DNA of 6,400 nt from an uncultured Aeromicrobium sp. (GCF_946221465.1 NZ_CAMJVP010000194.1:1-6400), one strand, 5' to 3'. Counted from the first letter of the stretch, positions 1-6,144 are shown. The notes: a model not told the origin generated them from the letters alone. A program made the numbers and translations.

Positions 1-165
1 ACCCCCGACACCGTCATCGGCATCGTCGAACTGGACGAGGGCCCGTGGCTCTCGGTCCAGCTCCCCGAGTGCGACCCGGCAGGCCTCGCGGTCGGCCGGG
101 CGGTCCGGATCGGATTCGTCCAGCCCGAGGGTAGCGAGCACCTGCCGGTCGGTCACGTGGTGTGA
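1..165 (+). CDS. DUF35/OB-fold acyl-CoA-associated protein, C-terminal part (5' end outside window)
   Basis: Frame 1 is open from the first base to the TGA at 163-165 and gives 54 residues. The fragment is rich in beta-strand stretches and contains a VELDEGPWLSVQL segment followed by a GRAVRIGF strand. This is how the C-terminal OB fold of DUF35 (Zn-ribbon plus OB-fold) proteins usually looks: an 'xVELdEGpxL' strand, then a 'GxpVxvxF' strand. In that family the N-terminal zinc ribbon, if present, would lie upstream of this window. DUF35 proteins typically partner with thiolases or MaoC hydratases, as in actinobacterial steroid and fatty-acid catabolism, so a thiolase gene may lie upstream. 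The stop overlaps the next gene's GTG start by four bases (GTGA, 162-165), which suggests translational coupling. The family assignment rests on a short fragment and is moderate; membership of the operon is more certain. Confidence 0.7.
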   Translation, partial: TPDTVIGIVELDEGPWLSVQLPECDPAGLAVGRAVRIGFVQPEGSEHLPVGHVV

Positions 166-1211
166 GGGCCTTCGTGCTCGGCCGGGAGGGATGCGGCTTT
201 CGTGACGTTCCCGACCCGCGGGCAACGCCGGGGCACGCGATCGTGCAGACCTCGGCCGCAGGTCTGTGCCATTCTGATCTGACCCTGGTGTCCCGGGCGC
301 CAGCGCAGCATCCCTTCAGCCTGCCCGTGGTTCTGGGTCACGAACTCGCCGGCGTCGTGGTCGAGGTCGGAGCCGGCGCTGGTGAGGTTCAGGTCGGCGA
401 TCCTGTCGTCGGCTACGGGCCACGGGGATGCGGTCGCTGCTCGCGTTGCTCGGCGGGCGCCGAGAACTACTGCCACGGCCACGCGACCTCCTTTCCCTTG
501 GGATTGGGCAGCGACGGCGCACTCGCGGAGTTCGTCGCCGTCCCGGCGTCCCATCTCGTCCCGGCGGCGGGTCTGCCCCCGGCTCAGGCGGCGGTCATGA
601 CCGATGCCGGCCTGACGGCGCTGCACGCGCTGAACCGTGCGTTCGCCATGATCGGCCGACCGCCTCTCGGCCTCGTCCTCGTGGTGATCGGTGTCGGCGG
701 CCTCGGTCACCTCGCGGTGCGGCTGGCCAAGCTCAGGGGTGCCACGGTGATCGCGGTCGACCGGGAGGAGGACGCCCGCACGCTGGCCCGGCGGCAGGGC
801 GCCGACCAGGTGCTCAGCGGTGAAGGCACGGCCGAGGAGATCCGGGACCTCACCGACGGCCGCCTTGCCGACGTCGTGCTCGACTTCGTCGCCCACCACT
901 CGACGCTGGAGCTCGCCCGAGCCGTCCTGGCCCGCGACGGAGTCGTCTCGATCGTGGGGGTCGGTGCCGACCGGTTGGCGGTCGGCATGCACGCCCTGCC
1001 GTTGGGGGCACGCACCGACCTGCCCTTCTGGGGAACCCGGCCAGAGCTCCACCAGGTGCTCGAGCTCGCGCGCTCGGGCGAGGTGGAAGCGGTGGTGGAG
1101 GAGCTTCCCTTCGAACACACGCCTGAGGCGTACCGACGGTTGGCGGAGGGCGACATCCGCGGCCGGGCGGTCGTGCGGATGCGCGCCGATGATCCAGCTC
1201 GAGGAAGGTGA
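162..1211 (+). CDS. ADH-A-like zinc-dependent (secondary) alcohol dehydrogenase, NAD-type
   Basis: A 349-residue medium-chain dehydrogenase that probably oxidises an alcohol to a ketone or aldehyde in the cytosol. The N-terminal GroES-like domain has GLCHSD (Cys36, His37, Ser38) and GHE (His60, Glu61). The structural zinc loop has Cys90, Cys93, Cys96 and Cys104 in GCGRCSRC...ENYC. The Rossmann domain has GVGGLG at 177-182 and an acidic Asp200 ending the second strand, which favours NAD over NADP. Asp148 in the TDAGLT segment replaces the usual third zinc-ligand Cys. From memory, that Asp, the YGPxGCGxC loop and the C-terminal WGTRPEL and DIRGRAVV segments all recall Rhodococcus ruber ADH-A, whose catalytic zinc uses Cys, His and Asp. 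The length also fits that enzyme (about 345 residues). The start is GTG at 162 within GTGA; no clear ribosome-binding site precedes it, so coupling to the upstream gene is likely. The physiological substrate is unknown. Confidence 0.93.
   Translation: MRAFVLGREGCGFRDVPDPRATPGHAIVQTSAAGLCHSDLTLVSRAPAQHPFSLPVVLGHELAGVVVEVGAGAGEVQVGDPVVGYGPRGCGRCSRCSAGAENYCHGHATSFPLGLGSDGALAEFVAVPASHLVPAAGLPPAQAAVMTDAGLTALHALNRAFAMIGRPPLGLVLVVIGVGGLGHLAVRLAKLRGATVIAVDREEDARTLARRQGADQVLSGEGTAEEIRDLTDGRLADVVLDFVAHHSTLELARAVLARDGVVSIVGVGADRLAVGMHALPLGARTDLPFWGTRPELHQVLELARSGEVEAVVEELPFEHTPEAYRRLAEGDIRGRAVVRMRADDPARGR
1201..1208 (+). promoter_or_regulatory. Ribosome-binding site of the acyl-CoA dehydrogenase gene
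   Basis: GAGGAAGG lies inside the last codons of the preceding dehydrogenase gene, 12 bases before the ATG at 1221. The spacing is a little long, but this is the only purine-rich match near that start. Confidence 0.6.
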
Positions 1212-1220
1212 ACACACCCG

Positions 1221-2384
1221 ATGTACGAGACCAGCCCAGTTCACGACGACATCCGAAGCGCCGTTCGCGCCCTGTGTTCGCGGTTCCCCGACGAGTACTG
1301 GGCCGAGCACGATGAACGCCATGAGTTCCCCGGTGAGTTCTTCCAGGCCGTCGCGGAGGGCGGCTGGCTGGGGTTGACGATCCCCGAGCAGTACGGGGGA
1401 GGCGGCCTCGGTGTCACCGAGGCCGCCATCGTCGAGCGGGAGATCGCCGCGTCAGGCGCCGGGATGGGGGGATGCTCGGCCGTCCACATCGGGATCTTCG
1501 GCTTCGAGCCCATCCTCCACCACGGCAGCGAGGAGCTGAAGCGGCGGTTCCTGCCGCGCGTGCCGGCGGGGGATCTGCAGATCTCCTTCGCCGTCACCGA
1601 GCCGGATGCCGGCACCGACACCACCAACATCTCCACGTTCGCCACGAAGGTCGACGGGGGATGGCTCGTCTCGGGCAAGAAGCTCTGGATCTCCAATGCC
1701 CAGCGTGCCGAGCGCATGCTGCTGCTCGCCCGCACCACGCCCAAGAGCGAGTGCGCGAAGAAGACCGACGGACTCACGGTCTTCTTTGCGCCCCTGGATC
1801 GCGAGAAGGTCACGGTGCGCGCCATCCCGAAGATGGGGCGCAACTCGGTCGACAGCAACGAGCTGTTCATCGACGAGCTCTTCGTCGCCGACGAGGACGT
1901 CGTCGGCGAGGTCGGCAAGGGCTTCAAGGTCATCCTGACCGGCCTCAACGCCGAGCGCGTCGTCGCCGCCAACGCCATGCTCGGCATCGGCGAGGCCGCC
2001 CTGCGCCGCGGCACCCAGTACGCGAAGGACCGTGTGGTCTTCGGTCGCCCGATCGGCGCCAACCAGGGCCTGTCCTTCCAGTTGGCCGAGGCGAAGATCC
2101 GCATCGAGGCGGCCGATGCGGTGCTGCAGAAGGCGACCTGGCTCGTCGACCGGCAGGAGCCCTGTGCGGCGGAGGCCAACTACGCCAAGTGGCTGTGCGC
2201 GGAGGCGGGCTACTACGCCGCCGACGTCGCCCTCCAGGTGCACGGCGGGATGGGGTACAGCAAGGAGTTCCACGTCGAACGCTACTTCCGGGAGGCGCGG
2301 CTGATGCGGATCGCGCCGATCAGTCAAGAGATGGTCCTCAACTACGTGGCCGAGCACGTGCTCGGTCTTCCCAGGAGCTACTGA
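1221..2384 (+). CDS. Acyl-CoA dehydrogenase (FadE family), isovaleryl-CoA-dehydrogenase-type active site
   Basis: A 387-residue full-length flavoenzyme expected to introduce an alpha,beta double bond into an acyl-CoA, passing electrons to electron-transferring flavoprotein. The N-terminal helical domain contains PEQYGGGGLG (55-64). The middle beta domain contains AVTEPDAGTD (124-133), close to the first family signature, and KKLWISNA (153-160). The C-terminal domain matches the second family signature from Gln339 to Glu358 (QVHGGMGYSKE...RYFRE). Where MCAD-type enzymes carry the catalytic Glu of the EGT motif, this protein has Pro366 (RIAPISQEM). Instead Glu245 in GLNAER (241-246) aligns with the catalytic Glu254 of human isovaleryl-CoA dehydrogenase, so the enzyme should be active but may favour branched or long acyl groups. 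The C-terminal HVLGLPRSY is typical of actinobacterial and proteobacterial members. The stop overlaps the next start by one base (TGATG). The substrate is unassigned. Confidence 0.95.
   Translation: MYETSPVHDDIRSAVRALCSRFPDEYWAEHDERHEFPGEFFQAVAEGGWLGLTIPEQYGGGGLGVTEAAIVEREIAASGAGMGGCSAVHIGIFGFEPILHHGSEELKRRFLPRVPAGDLQISFAVTEPDAGTDTTNISTFATKVDGGWLVSGKKLWISNAQRAERMLLLARTTPKSECAKKTDGLTVFFAPLDREKVTVRAIPKMGRNSVDSNELFIDELFVADEDVVGEVGKGFKVILTGLNAERVVAANAMLGIGEAALRRGTQYAKDRVVFGRPIGANQGLSFQLAEAKIRIEAADAVLQKATWLVDRQEPCAAEANYAKWLCAEAGYYAADVALQVHGGMGYSKEFHVERYFREARLMRIAPISQEMVLNYVAEHVLGLPRSY
2373..2377 (+). promoter_or_regulatory. Ribosome-binding site of the MaoC gene
   Basis: AGGAG lies six bases before the ATG at 2384, inside the end of the acyl-CoA dehydrogenase gene. 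With the TGATG overlap it fixes the MaoC start and rules out the long in-frame extension upstream. Confidence 0.7.
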
Positions 2385-2851
2385 TGCGCGGCCTGTACTT
2401 CGAAGAGTTCGAGATCGGCAAGACGTACGAGCACGCCTTCCGGCGGACGATCACCGAGATGGACAACGTGCTGTTCACGTCGCTGACGATGAACGTCGCC
2501 CCGATTCACCTCGACGCCGAATACGCGAAGACGACCATCCATGGCAGGCCGCTGGTCAATAGCCTCTTCACCGTGGCGCTGATCGGTGCCTTTCACGTCC
2601 CGGAGCTCACGATGGGAACGACACTGGGGAATCTCGGCTACGAGGACGTCAGATTCCCGGCACCGGTCTTCGCCGGTGACACGCTGCGCGGCGAGACCAC
2701 GATCCTCGACAAGCGGCTGTCCACGAGTCGCGATGACTCCGGGATCGTGTGGTTCGAGCACCGCGGCTACAACCAGGACGACGTGCTCGTGATGGTCTGC
2801 AAACGCGCCGGGCTCATGATGAAGCGCCCGGCCAACGAAGTGATGTCCTGA
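2384..2851 (+). CDS. MaoC-family (hot-dog fold) enoyl-CoA hydratase, mesaconyl-CoA-hydratase-like
   Basis: A 155-residue single hot-dog-domain protein expected to hydrate (or dehydrate) an enoyl-CoA. The hydratase-2 motif region is FTSLTMNVAPIHLD (31-44). The conserved His42 and Pro40 are present, but the canonical D-x-N-P-x-H reads N37-V-A39-P40-I-H42, so both the catalytic Asp and the motif Asn are changed. From memory, this TMN-x-x-x-HLDA pattern, followed by GRPLVNSLFT (54-63), is shared by the mesaconyl-CoA hydratase-like branch of MaoC proteins, including mycobacterial Rv2499c next to fadE19. It therefore looks like a subfamily trait rather than decay. A second typical segment is FPAPVFAGDTLRGET (91-105), the beta-strand region of the fold. 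The gene starts within the stop of the acyl-CoA dehydrogenase gene, making the two a coupled desaturase-hydratase pair. Substrate and stereochemistry are unknown. Confidence 0.9.
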   Translation: MRGLYFEEFEIGKTYEHAFRRTITEMDNVLFTSLTMNVAPIHLDAEYAKTTIHGRPLVNSLFTVALIGAFHVPELTMGTTLGNLGYEDVRFPAPVFAGDTLRGETTILDKRLSTSRDDSGIVWFEHRGYNQDDVLVMVCKRAGLMMKRPANEVMS

Positions 2852-2860
2852 GGGTGCAGC

Positions 2861-3670
2861 ATGAGTCGCCCGTCCGACATCGCCGCTGATTCTCCAGGAA
2901 TCGCCGTGGTGGTCGGGGGAGCCGGCGCCATCGGAACGGCCTGTGTGGCCGCGCTCGTCGCCCGCGGATTCCGGGTGGTCGTGGCCGACCTCGATCCAGA
3001 GCGGGCCACGGCCGCGATGAACCGGACGGGTGCGGCAGAGGCGATCGCCGTCGACGTGCGCTCGAGCGCCAGCGTGAGATCGGCGTTCGACGAGGTCGCG
3101 GACCGCTGGGGACGTCTGGACGTCGCGGTGAATCTCGCGGCCGTGGGCGGCCCGGCGCGTCGGCTCCACGCCCACAGCGACGACGAGTGGGAGCGCGTCG
3201 TCGACGTCAACCTCAACGGCACGTTCCGGTGCCTGCGTGAAGAGCTGCGTCTCATGGCGGCGACGGGCGGGGGCGGCAGCATCGTCGTGGTGTCGTCGGT
3301 CGGGGCCGAGGTCGGCTTCGCCGGTGCGGCGCCCTACGCGACGACCAAGCACGCGCTGACGGGTCTCGTGCGATCGGCCGCGCTCGAGTATGCCGACGAC
3401 GGCATCAGAGTGAACGCCGTGGTGCCGGGCTTCGTCGACACGGCGTTCCTTCGCGATCGTCGCACTCCAGCTGAGCTGGCGCAGCTCGCGTCGGCACATC
3501 CGGTCGGGCGGCTGGCGAAGGCCGAGGAGGTCGCGGCGGTGGTCTCCTTCCTGGCCTCGTCTGAGGCGGGGTTCGTCACGGGTTCGTGTTACGGCGTGGA
3601 CGGCGGCTTCCTGGCGGGACGATCGCTGCCGCTGGCGGAACGGATCGCGACCGGCGCGCCGACGAGTTGA
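2861..3670 (+). CDS. Short-chain dehydrogenase/reductase (SDR), probably NAD-dependent
   Basis: A 269-residue classical SDR. The cofactor glycine motif is VGGAGAIG (18-25), with Val and Ala in place of the usual Thr and the second Gly. Asp43 at the end of the second strand (VVADLD) points to NAD(H). NLAA (91-94) is a variant of the NNAG motif. The catalytic set is Asn117, Ser146, Tyr159 and Lys163 (YATTK), all in place. PGFVDT (189-194) follows the active site, and VDGG (246-249) marks the end of the fold. About 20 further residues form a C-terminal tail longer than in many family members. The start at 2861 is preceded by GAGGG at 2850-2854, and the gap from the MaoC stop is nine bases. In this operon the likely role is oxidation of a 3-hydroxyacyl-CoA or another secondary alcohol made after hydration. 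SDR sequence alone does not fix the substrate. Confidence 0.93.
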   Translation: MSRPSDIAADSPGIAVVVGGAGAIGTACVAALVARGFRVVVADLDPERATAAMNRTGAAEAIAVDVRSSASVRSAFDEVADRWGRLDVAVNLAAVGGPARRLHAHSDDEWERVVDVNLNGTFRCLREELRLMAATGGGGSIVVVSSVGAEVGFAGAAPYATTKHALTGLVRSAALEYADDGIRVNAVVPGFVDTAFLRDRRTPAELAQLASAHPVGRLAKAEEVAAVVSFLASSEAGFVTGSCYGVDGGFLAGRSLPLAERIATGAPTS

Positions 3671-3680
3671 TCCACGACAG

Positions 3681-3692
3681 AAGAGAAAGAGG
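3681..3692 (+). promoter_or_regulatory. Purine-rich ribosome-binding site of the TRAP receptor gene
   Basis: AAGAGAAAGAGG precedes three in-frame ATG codons at 3693, 3696 and 3702. It abuts the first and is three bases from the second, but sits nine bases from the third. The start at 3702 is therefore preferred. Confidence 0.65.
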
Positions 3693-3701
3693 ATGATGCA
3701 G

Positions 3702-4970
3702 ATGCGGCGATATCGGATCATCGGCGCGCTGGGTGCGGCGGCTGCCCTCCTGGTGACGTCGGCATGCGCCGATCAGGGCGGATCAGGCGACGGGGGAGGA
3801 GGCGCGAGCGTCGAGTACGGCGCCGACCGGGCCGAGTACGTCGAGGCGCTTCAGGACATGGAGCCGGTCGAGCTGACCATCCAGTCCACGGGACCCCAGG
3901 GGTCGGCCACCGGGCGTCGCTTCGAGGCTTACGCGGAGGCCGTCGAGGACTGGTCGGGGGGCAAGATCACCTTCAACTTCTTCTATTCCAACGCGGTGGC
4001 TCCCCCGACGGAGGTGCATCAGGCCCTCGCCGACGGACGGTTGGACATCGGCTCCGTGATGCCCGCTCTCGTGCCGGCCGAGTTCCCCGCCGCCAATGCG
4101 CTCAACGACCTCAGTCACCTGGGCCGCCAGCTTCCCGTCGACTGGATGCTCCAGTGGCACGGGATCATGCTCGACATGTCGGCGGCCATCGATGACGTCG
4201 ACGAGGAGTACGAGGCGAAGGACATGAAGCTGCTGCTTCCGGCGTTCGGTTCCGGGGCGTACATGCCCTACTGCGCCGAGGGAGCGGAGTCTGCCGAGGA
4301 TGTGGCCGGGCGCGGTGTGGCGACCCAGAGCGGTGTCCAGAACCGTGAGAGCGAGGCGCTGGGGATGAACCCCATGTCGATCAGCTACAACGAGATGTTC
4401 GAGGCGCTCGAGCGCAGGGTGGTCGACTGCGCTCTCACCACGGTGACCGGAGCGGCGCTCGGGGGATACATCGCGGCCGCCCCTCACGTGCTGTTCGACG
4501 AGGAGACGGGGTTCAACGCCCCCGGCGGCTCGATCGCGATGAGCCTGGCGCGCTGGAACGAGCTCCCGCTCGCGGCGCAGCAGCTGATGGTCGATCGACT
4601 CGACGTGCTCATGCAGGCCAACTTCGAGGGCGCCTGGGAGAACACGAGTGCGGCCGTGGAGCAGGTCCTCAGCGCCGGCGGCTCCTTCGCGCCGCTCCCC
4701 TCATCGGCGACCGACGCTCTCGTAGCGGTCCATGACGAGGTGGAGCGCGGTGTCGCCGAGGGCGGTGCCGTCGCCGACGGCGAGGCGCTCGTGGAGATGG
4801 CCCGCGAGTTCGAGCAGGAGTGGGCCGACAGGATCGATGCACTCGGCCTGGAGGGTATCGGGACGTCCTACGAGGAGTTCCCGCAGTGGTACGCCGACGG
4901 TGCCCCTGACCTGCAGCGCTACTTCGACGCTCTCTGGGAAGGCGCGATGGGAGCGAGAAGGCCGGCGTGA
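3702..4970 (+). CDS. TRAP transporter solute-binding lipoprotein, DctP family
   Basis: A 422-residue extracytoplasmic receptor (425 if started at 3693). The N-terminus has basic MRRYR, a hydrophobic stretch and VTSAC with Cys22, a lipobox-like site for lipid anchoring, then a Gly/Ser-rich tether (27-36). The mature part has the DctP pattern: ELTIQSTGPQGS strand, FEAYAEAVEDWSGGKITFNFF, an ALADGRLDIGSV segment, and YNEMFEALERRVVDCALTT, where the family reads 'ev..AL..GvvDg'. The segment GRGVATQS, where C4-dicarboxylate receptors read 'GlkiR', has Ala207 at the place of the ligand-binding Arg. Cys191 (MPYCAEG) and Cys243 (VVDCAL) could form a disulfide; this is inference. No DctQ or DctM membrane subunit follows, because the operon ends here. 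The 31-base gap after the SDR gene shows no promoter. The ligand is presumably the substrate or inducer of the neighbouring pathway. Confidence 0.9.
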   Translation: MRRYRIIGALGAAAALLVTSACADQGGSGDGGGGASVEYGADRAEYVEALQDMEPVELTIQSTGPQGSATGRRFEAYAEAVEDWSGGKITFNFFYSNAVAPPTEVHQALADGRLDIGSVMPALVPAEFPAANALNDLSHLGRQLPVDWMLQWHGIMLDMSAAIDDVDEEYEAKDMKLLLPAFGSGAYMPYCAEGAESAEDVAGRGVATQSGVQNRESEALGMNPMSISYNEMFEALERRVVDCALTTVTGAALGGYIAAAPHVLFDEETGFNAPGGSIAMSLARWNELPLAAQQLMVDRLDVLMQANFEGAWENTSAAVEQVLSAGGSFAPLPSSATDALVAVHDEVERGVAEGGAVADGEALVEMAREFEQEWADRIDALGLEGIGTSYEEFPQWYADGAPDLQRYFDALWEGAMGARRPA

Positions 4971-4975
4971 CCCAT

Positions 4976-5015
4976 GGCGATGCGCCGAGGTGTCAGGACA
5001 CCTCGGCGCATCGCC
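4976..5015. terminator. Perfect 19-bp inverted repeat between convergent genes, likely bidirectional terminator
   Basis: The left arm at 4976-4994 and right arm at 4997-5015 are exact reverse complements (GGCGATGCGCCGAGGTGTC). In RNA this gives at least an 18-bp stem with a CAGG loop. It begins six bases after the TRAP gene stop and 35 bases beyond the end of the convergent dehydrogenase gene. Neither strand has a T-tract, so this would be a U-tract-less, I-shaped terminator of the kind proposed for actinobacteria. Confidence 0.8.
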
Positions 5016-5017
5016 CT

Positions 5018-5033
5018 AGCCGGGAGACCGGCT
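5018..5033. terminator. Second small hairpin beside the main terminator
   Basis: AGCCGG (5018-5023) and CCGGCT (5028-5033) are exact inverted repeats around GAGA, a GNRA-type tetraloop on the plus-strand RNA. It lies two bases from the larger hairpin and may act with it as a tandem terminator or a 3'-end stabiliser. Its short stem leaves chance a possibility. Confidence 0.5.
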
Positions 5034-5049
5034 CGTCCGCGGCGGGGGC

Positions 5050-6129
5050 TCAGAAGGTGATGACCGTCCGGGCCCCGGTGGGAGCGTCGAGGTCCTCGAG
5101 CGCGCGATTGACCTCGTCGAGGCCGATCGTCTCGCTGAGCAGGGCGTCGAGATCGAGACGGCCCGACAGGTACAGGTCGCAGTAGAACGGGATGTCGAGG
5201 CGGAAGCGCGTCGAGCCCATCTTGGTGCCCTGGAGGCGCTTCTCCAGCAGCAGTTGAGCGGCCGGGATCTGGACCTTGAGATCGGGATGGGCGACACCGA
5301 CGACGGTCGCGGTGCCCATCGTGTCGAGCATCGCGAACGCCTGCTCGATCGTCGCGGCGATGCCCACGACCTCGATCGCGTGGTCGACGCCGCCACCGGT
5401 GAGCTCGCGGACCGCCTCGACGGGATCGACCTCGGAGGCGTCGATCGTGTCCGTGGCACCCAGACGTCGGGCGAGATCCAGCTTGGCGGGGAGGCGATCG
5501 ATGGCGATGATGCGCGCCGCGCCCACGAGCCGCGCCCCCATGACGGCGTTGAGGCCCACGCCCCCGCAGCCGATGATCGCGACAGTCTCCCCGGCGCGGA
5601 CGCCGGCCGCGTGGCGGACGGCACCCAGGCCGGTGATCCCGGCGCAGCCCAGCAGTGCCGCCTTGTCCAGCGGCATGTCCCCGGGGAGCTTCACCAGGGT
5701 GCGCTCGTGGACGAGCAACTGCTCGGCGAAGCCGCCCAGTCCGACGAAGGGCTCCACGGGGGCATCGCCGAGCGTGAGCCGGGGCGGGCTTCCGGCGGGT
5801 CGTGACCGCCCCTTGTTCTCGCAGTGCTGCAGGGCGCCGCGCTGGCACCAGCGGCATACGCCGCAGAACGACGAGGCACAGGTCGCCACGGCGTCGCCCG
5901 GCCGCACGTCGGTGACATCGCGGCCGACGGCCTCGACGACCCCCGCGACCTCGTGGCCCAGGATCAGGGGGAGGGGCAGCGCGTTGGCGCCGTTCTGCAT
6001 CGTACGGTCGGTGTGGCACACGCCGGAGGCGGCGGTGCGGACGAGGACCTCGTCGGGTGCCGGGTCCGCGGTCCTGACGTCCTCGATCTGCACCTCGGAT
6101 CCGAATCTGTGAAGCACGGCTGCACGCAT
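5050..6129 (-). CDS. Zinc-dependent alcohol dehydrogenase, class III-like medium-chain family
   Basis: A 359-residue medium-chain dehydrogenase read from the minus strand. The catalytic zinc ligands are Cys38 (GVCHTD), His59 (GHE) and Cys162 (GCAGITG), the complete canonical set. The structural zinc ligands are Cys89, Cys92, Cys95 and Cys103 (CGVCRWC...HC). The Rossmann motif GCGGVG is at 187-192, followed by IIAID with Asp211, which indicates NAD. A segment at about 104-134 before GGFAEQ is longer than in the plus-strand enzyme, as in class I/III and AdhD-type enzymes. The start at 6129 (MRAAVL) is preceded by GAGGGAG at 6140-6134. An upstream ATG at 6162 would add eleven unconserved residues across this site and is not favoured. 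The gene converges on the catabolic operon and diverges from an enoyl-CoA hydratase gene. The substrate, a primary alcohol or an aldehyde adduct, cannot be told from the sequence. Confidence 0.93.
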   Translation of the reverse strand: MRAAVLHRFGSEVQIEDVRTADPAPDEVLVRTAASGVCHTDRTMQNGANALPLPLILGHEVAGVVEAVGRDVTDVRPGDAVATCASSFCGVCRWCQRGALQHCENKGRSRPAGSPPRLTLGDAPVEPFVGLGGFAEQLLVHERTLVKLPGDMPLDKAALLGCAGITGLGAVRHAAGVRAGETVAIIGCGGVGLNAVMGARLVGAARIIAIDRLPAKLDLARRLGATDTIDASEVDPVEAVRELTGGGVDHAIEVVGIAATIEQAFAMLDTMGTATVVGVAHPDLKVQIPAAQLLLEKRLQGTKMGSTRFRLDIPFYCDLYLSGRLDLDALLSETIGLDEVNRALEDLDAPTGARTVITF

Positions 6130-6133
6130 AGGA

Positions 6134-6140
6134 CTCCCTC
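6134..6140 (-). promoter_or_regulatory. Ribosome-binding site of the minus-strand dehydrogenase
   Basis: On the minus strand GAGGGAG ends four bases before the ATG at 6129-6127 (the GAGGG core is six bases away). It decides for this start rather than the upstream ATG at 6162. Confidence 0.7.
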
Positions 6141-6144
6141 GGGT

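Noticed and set aside
153..1322. Minus-strand 389-residue open frame opposite the ADH-A-like gene
   Set aside because: Composition is rich in Arg, His and Gly with no domain; it is the antisense of a well-supported gene in high-GC DNA.
1472..2851. Long plus-strand frame that would extend the MaoC protein upstream to 459 residues
   Set aside because: The part before 2384 is Arg/Gly-rich out-of-frame translation of the acyl-CoA dehydrogenase gene; MaoC homology starts at 2384 with its own AGGAG site.
3693..3701. Starts at 3693 or 3696 for the TRAP receptor
   Set aside because: The ribosome-binding site abuts or nearly touches these codons; 3702 has proper spacing and gives a normal lipoprotein signal. 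Not fully excluded.
3667..3701. A separate promoter for the TRAP gene (TTGATC near 3667)
   Set aside because: No -10-like hexamer exists at a usable spacing before the start; read-through from the operon is simpler.
2378..3721. Minus-strand 447-residue open frame opposite the MaoC and SDR genes
   Set aside because: It spans two confident genes on the other strand, with low-complexity Arg/His-rich sequence and no recognisable motif.
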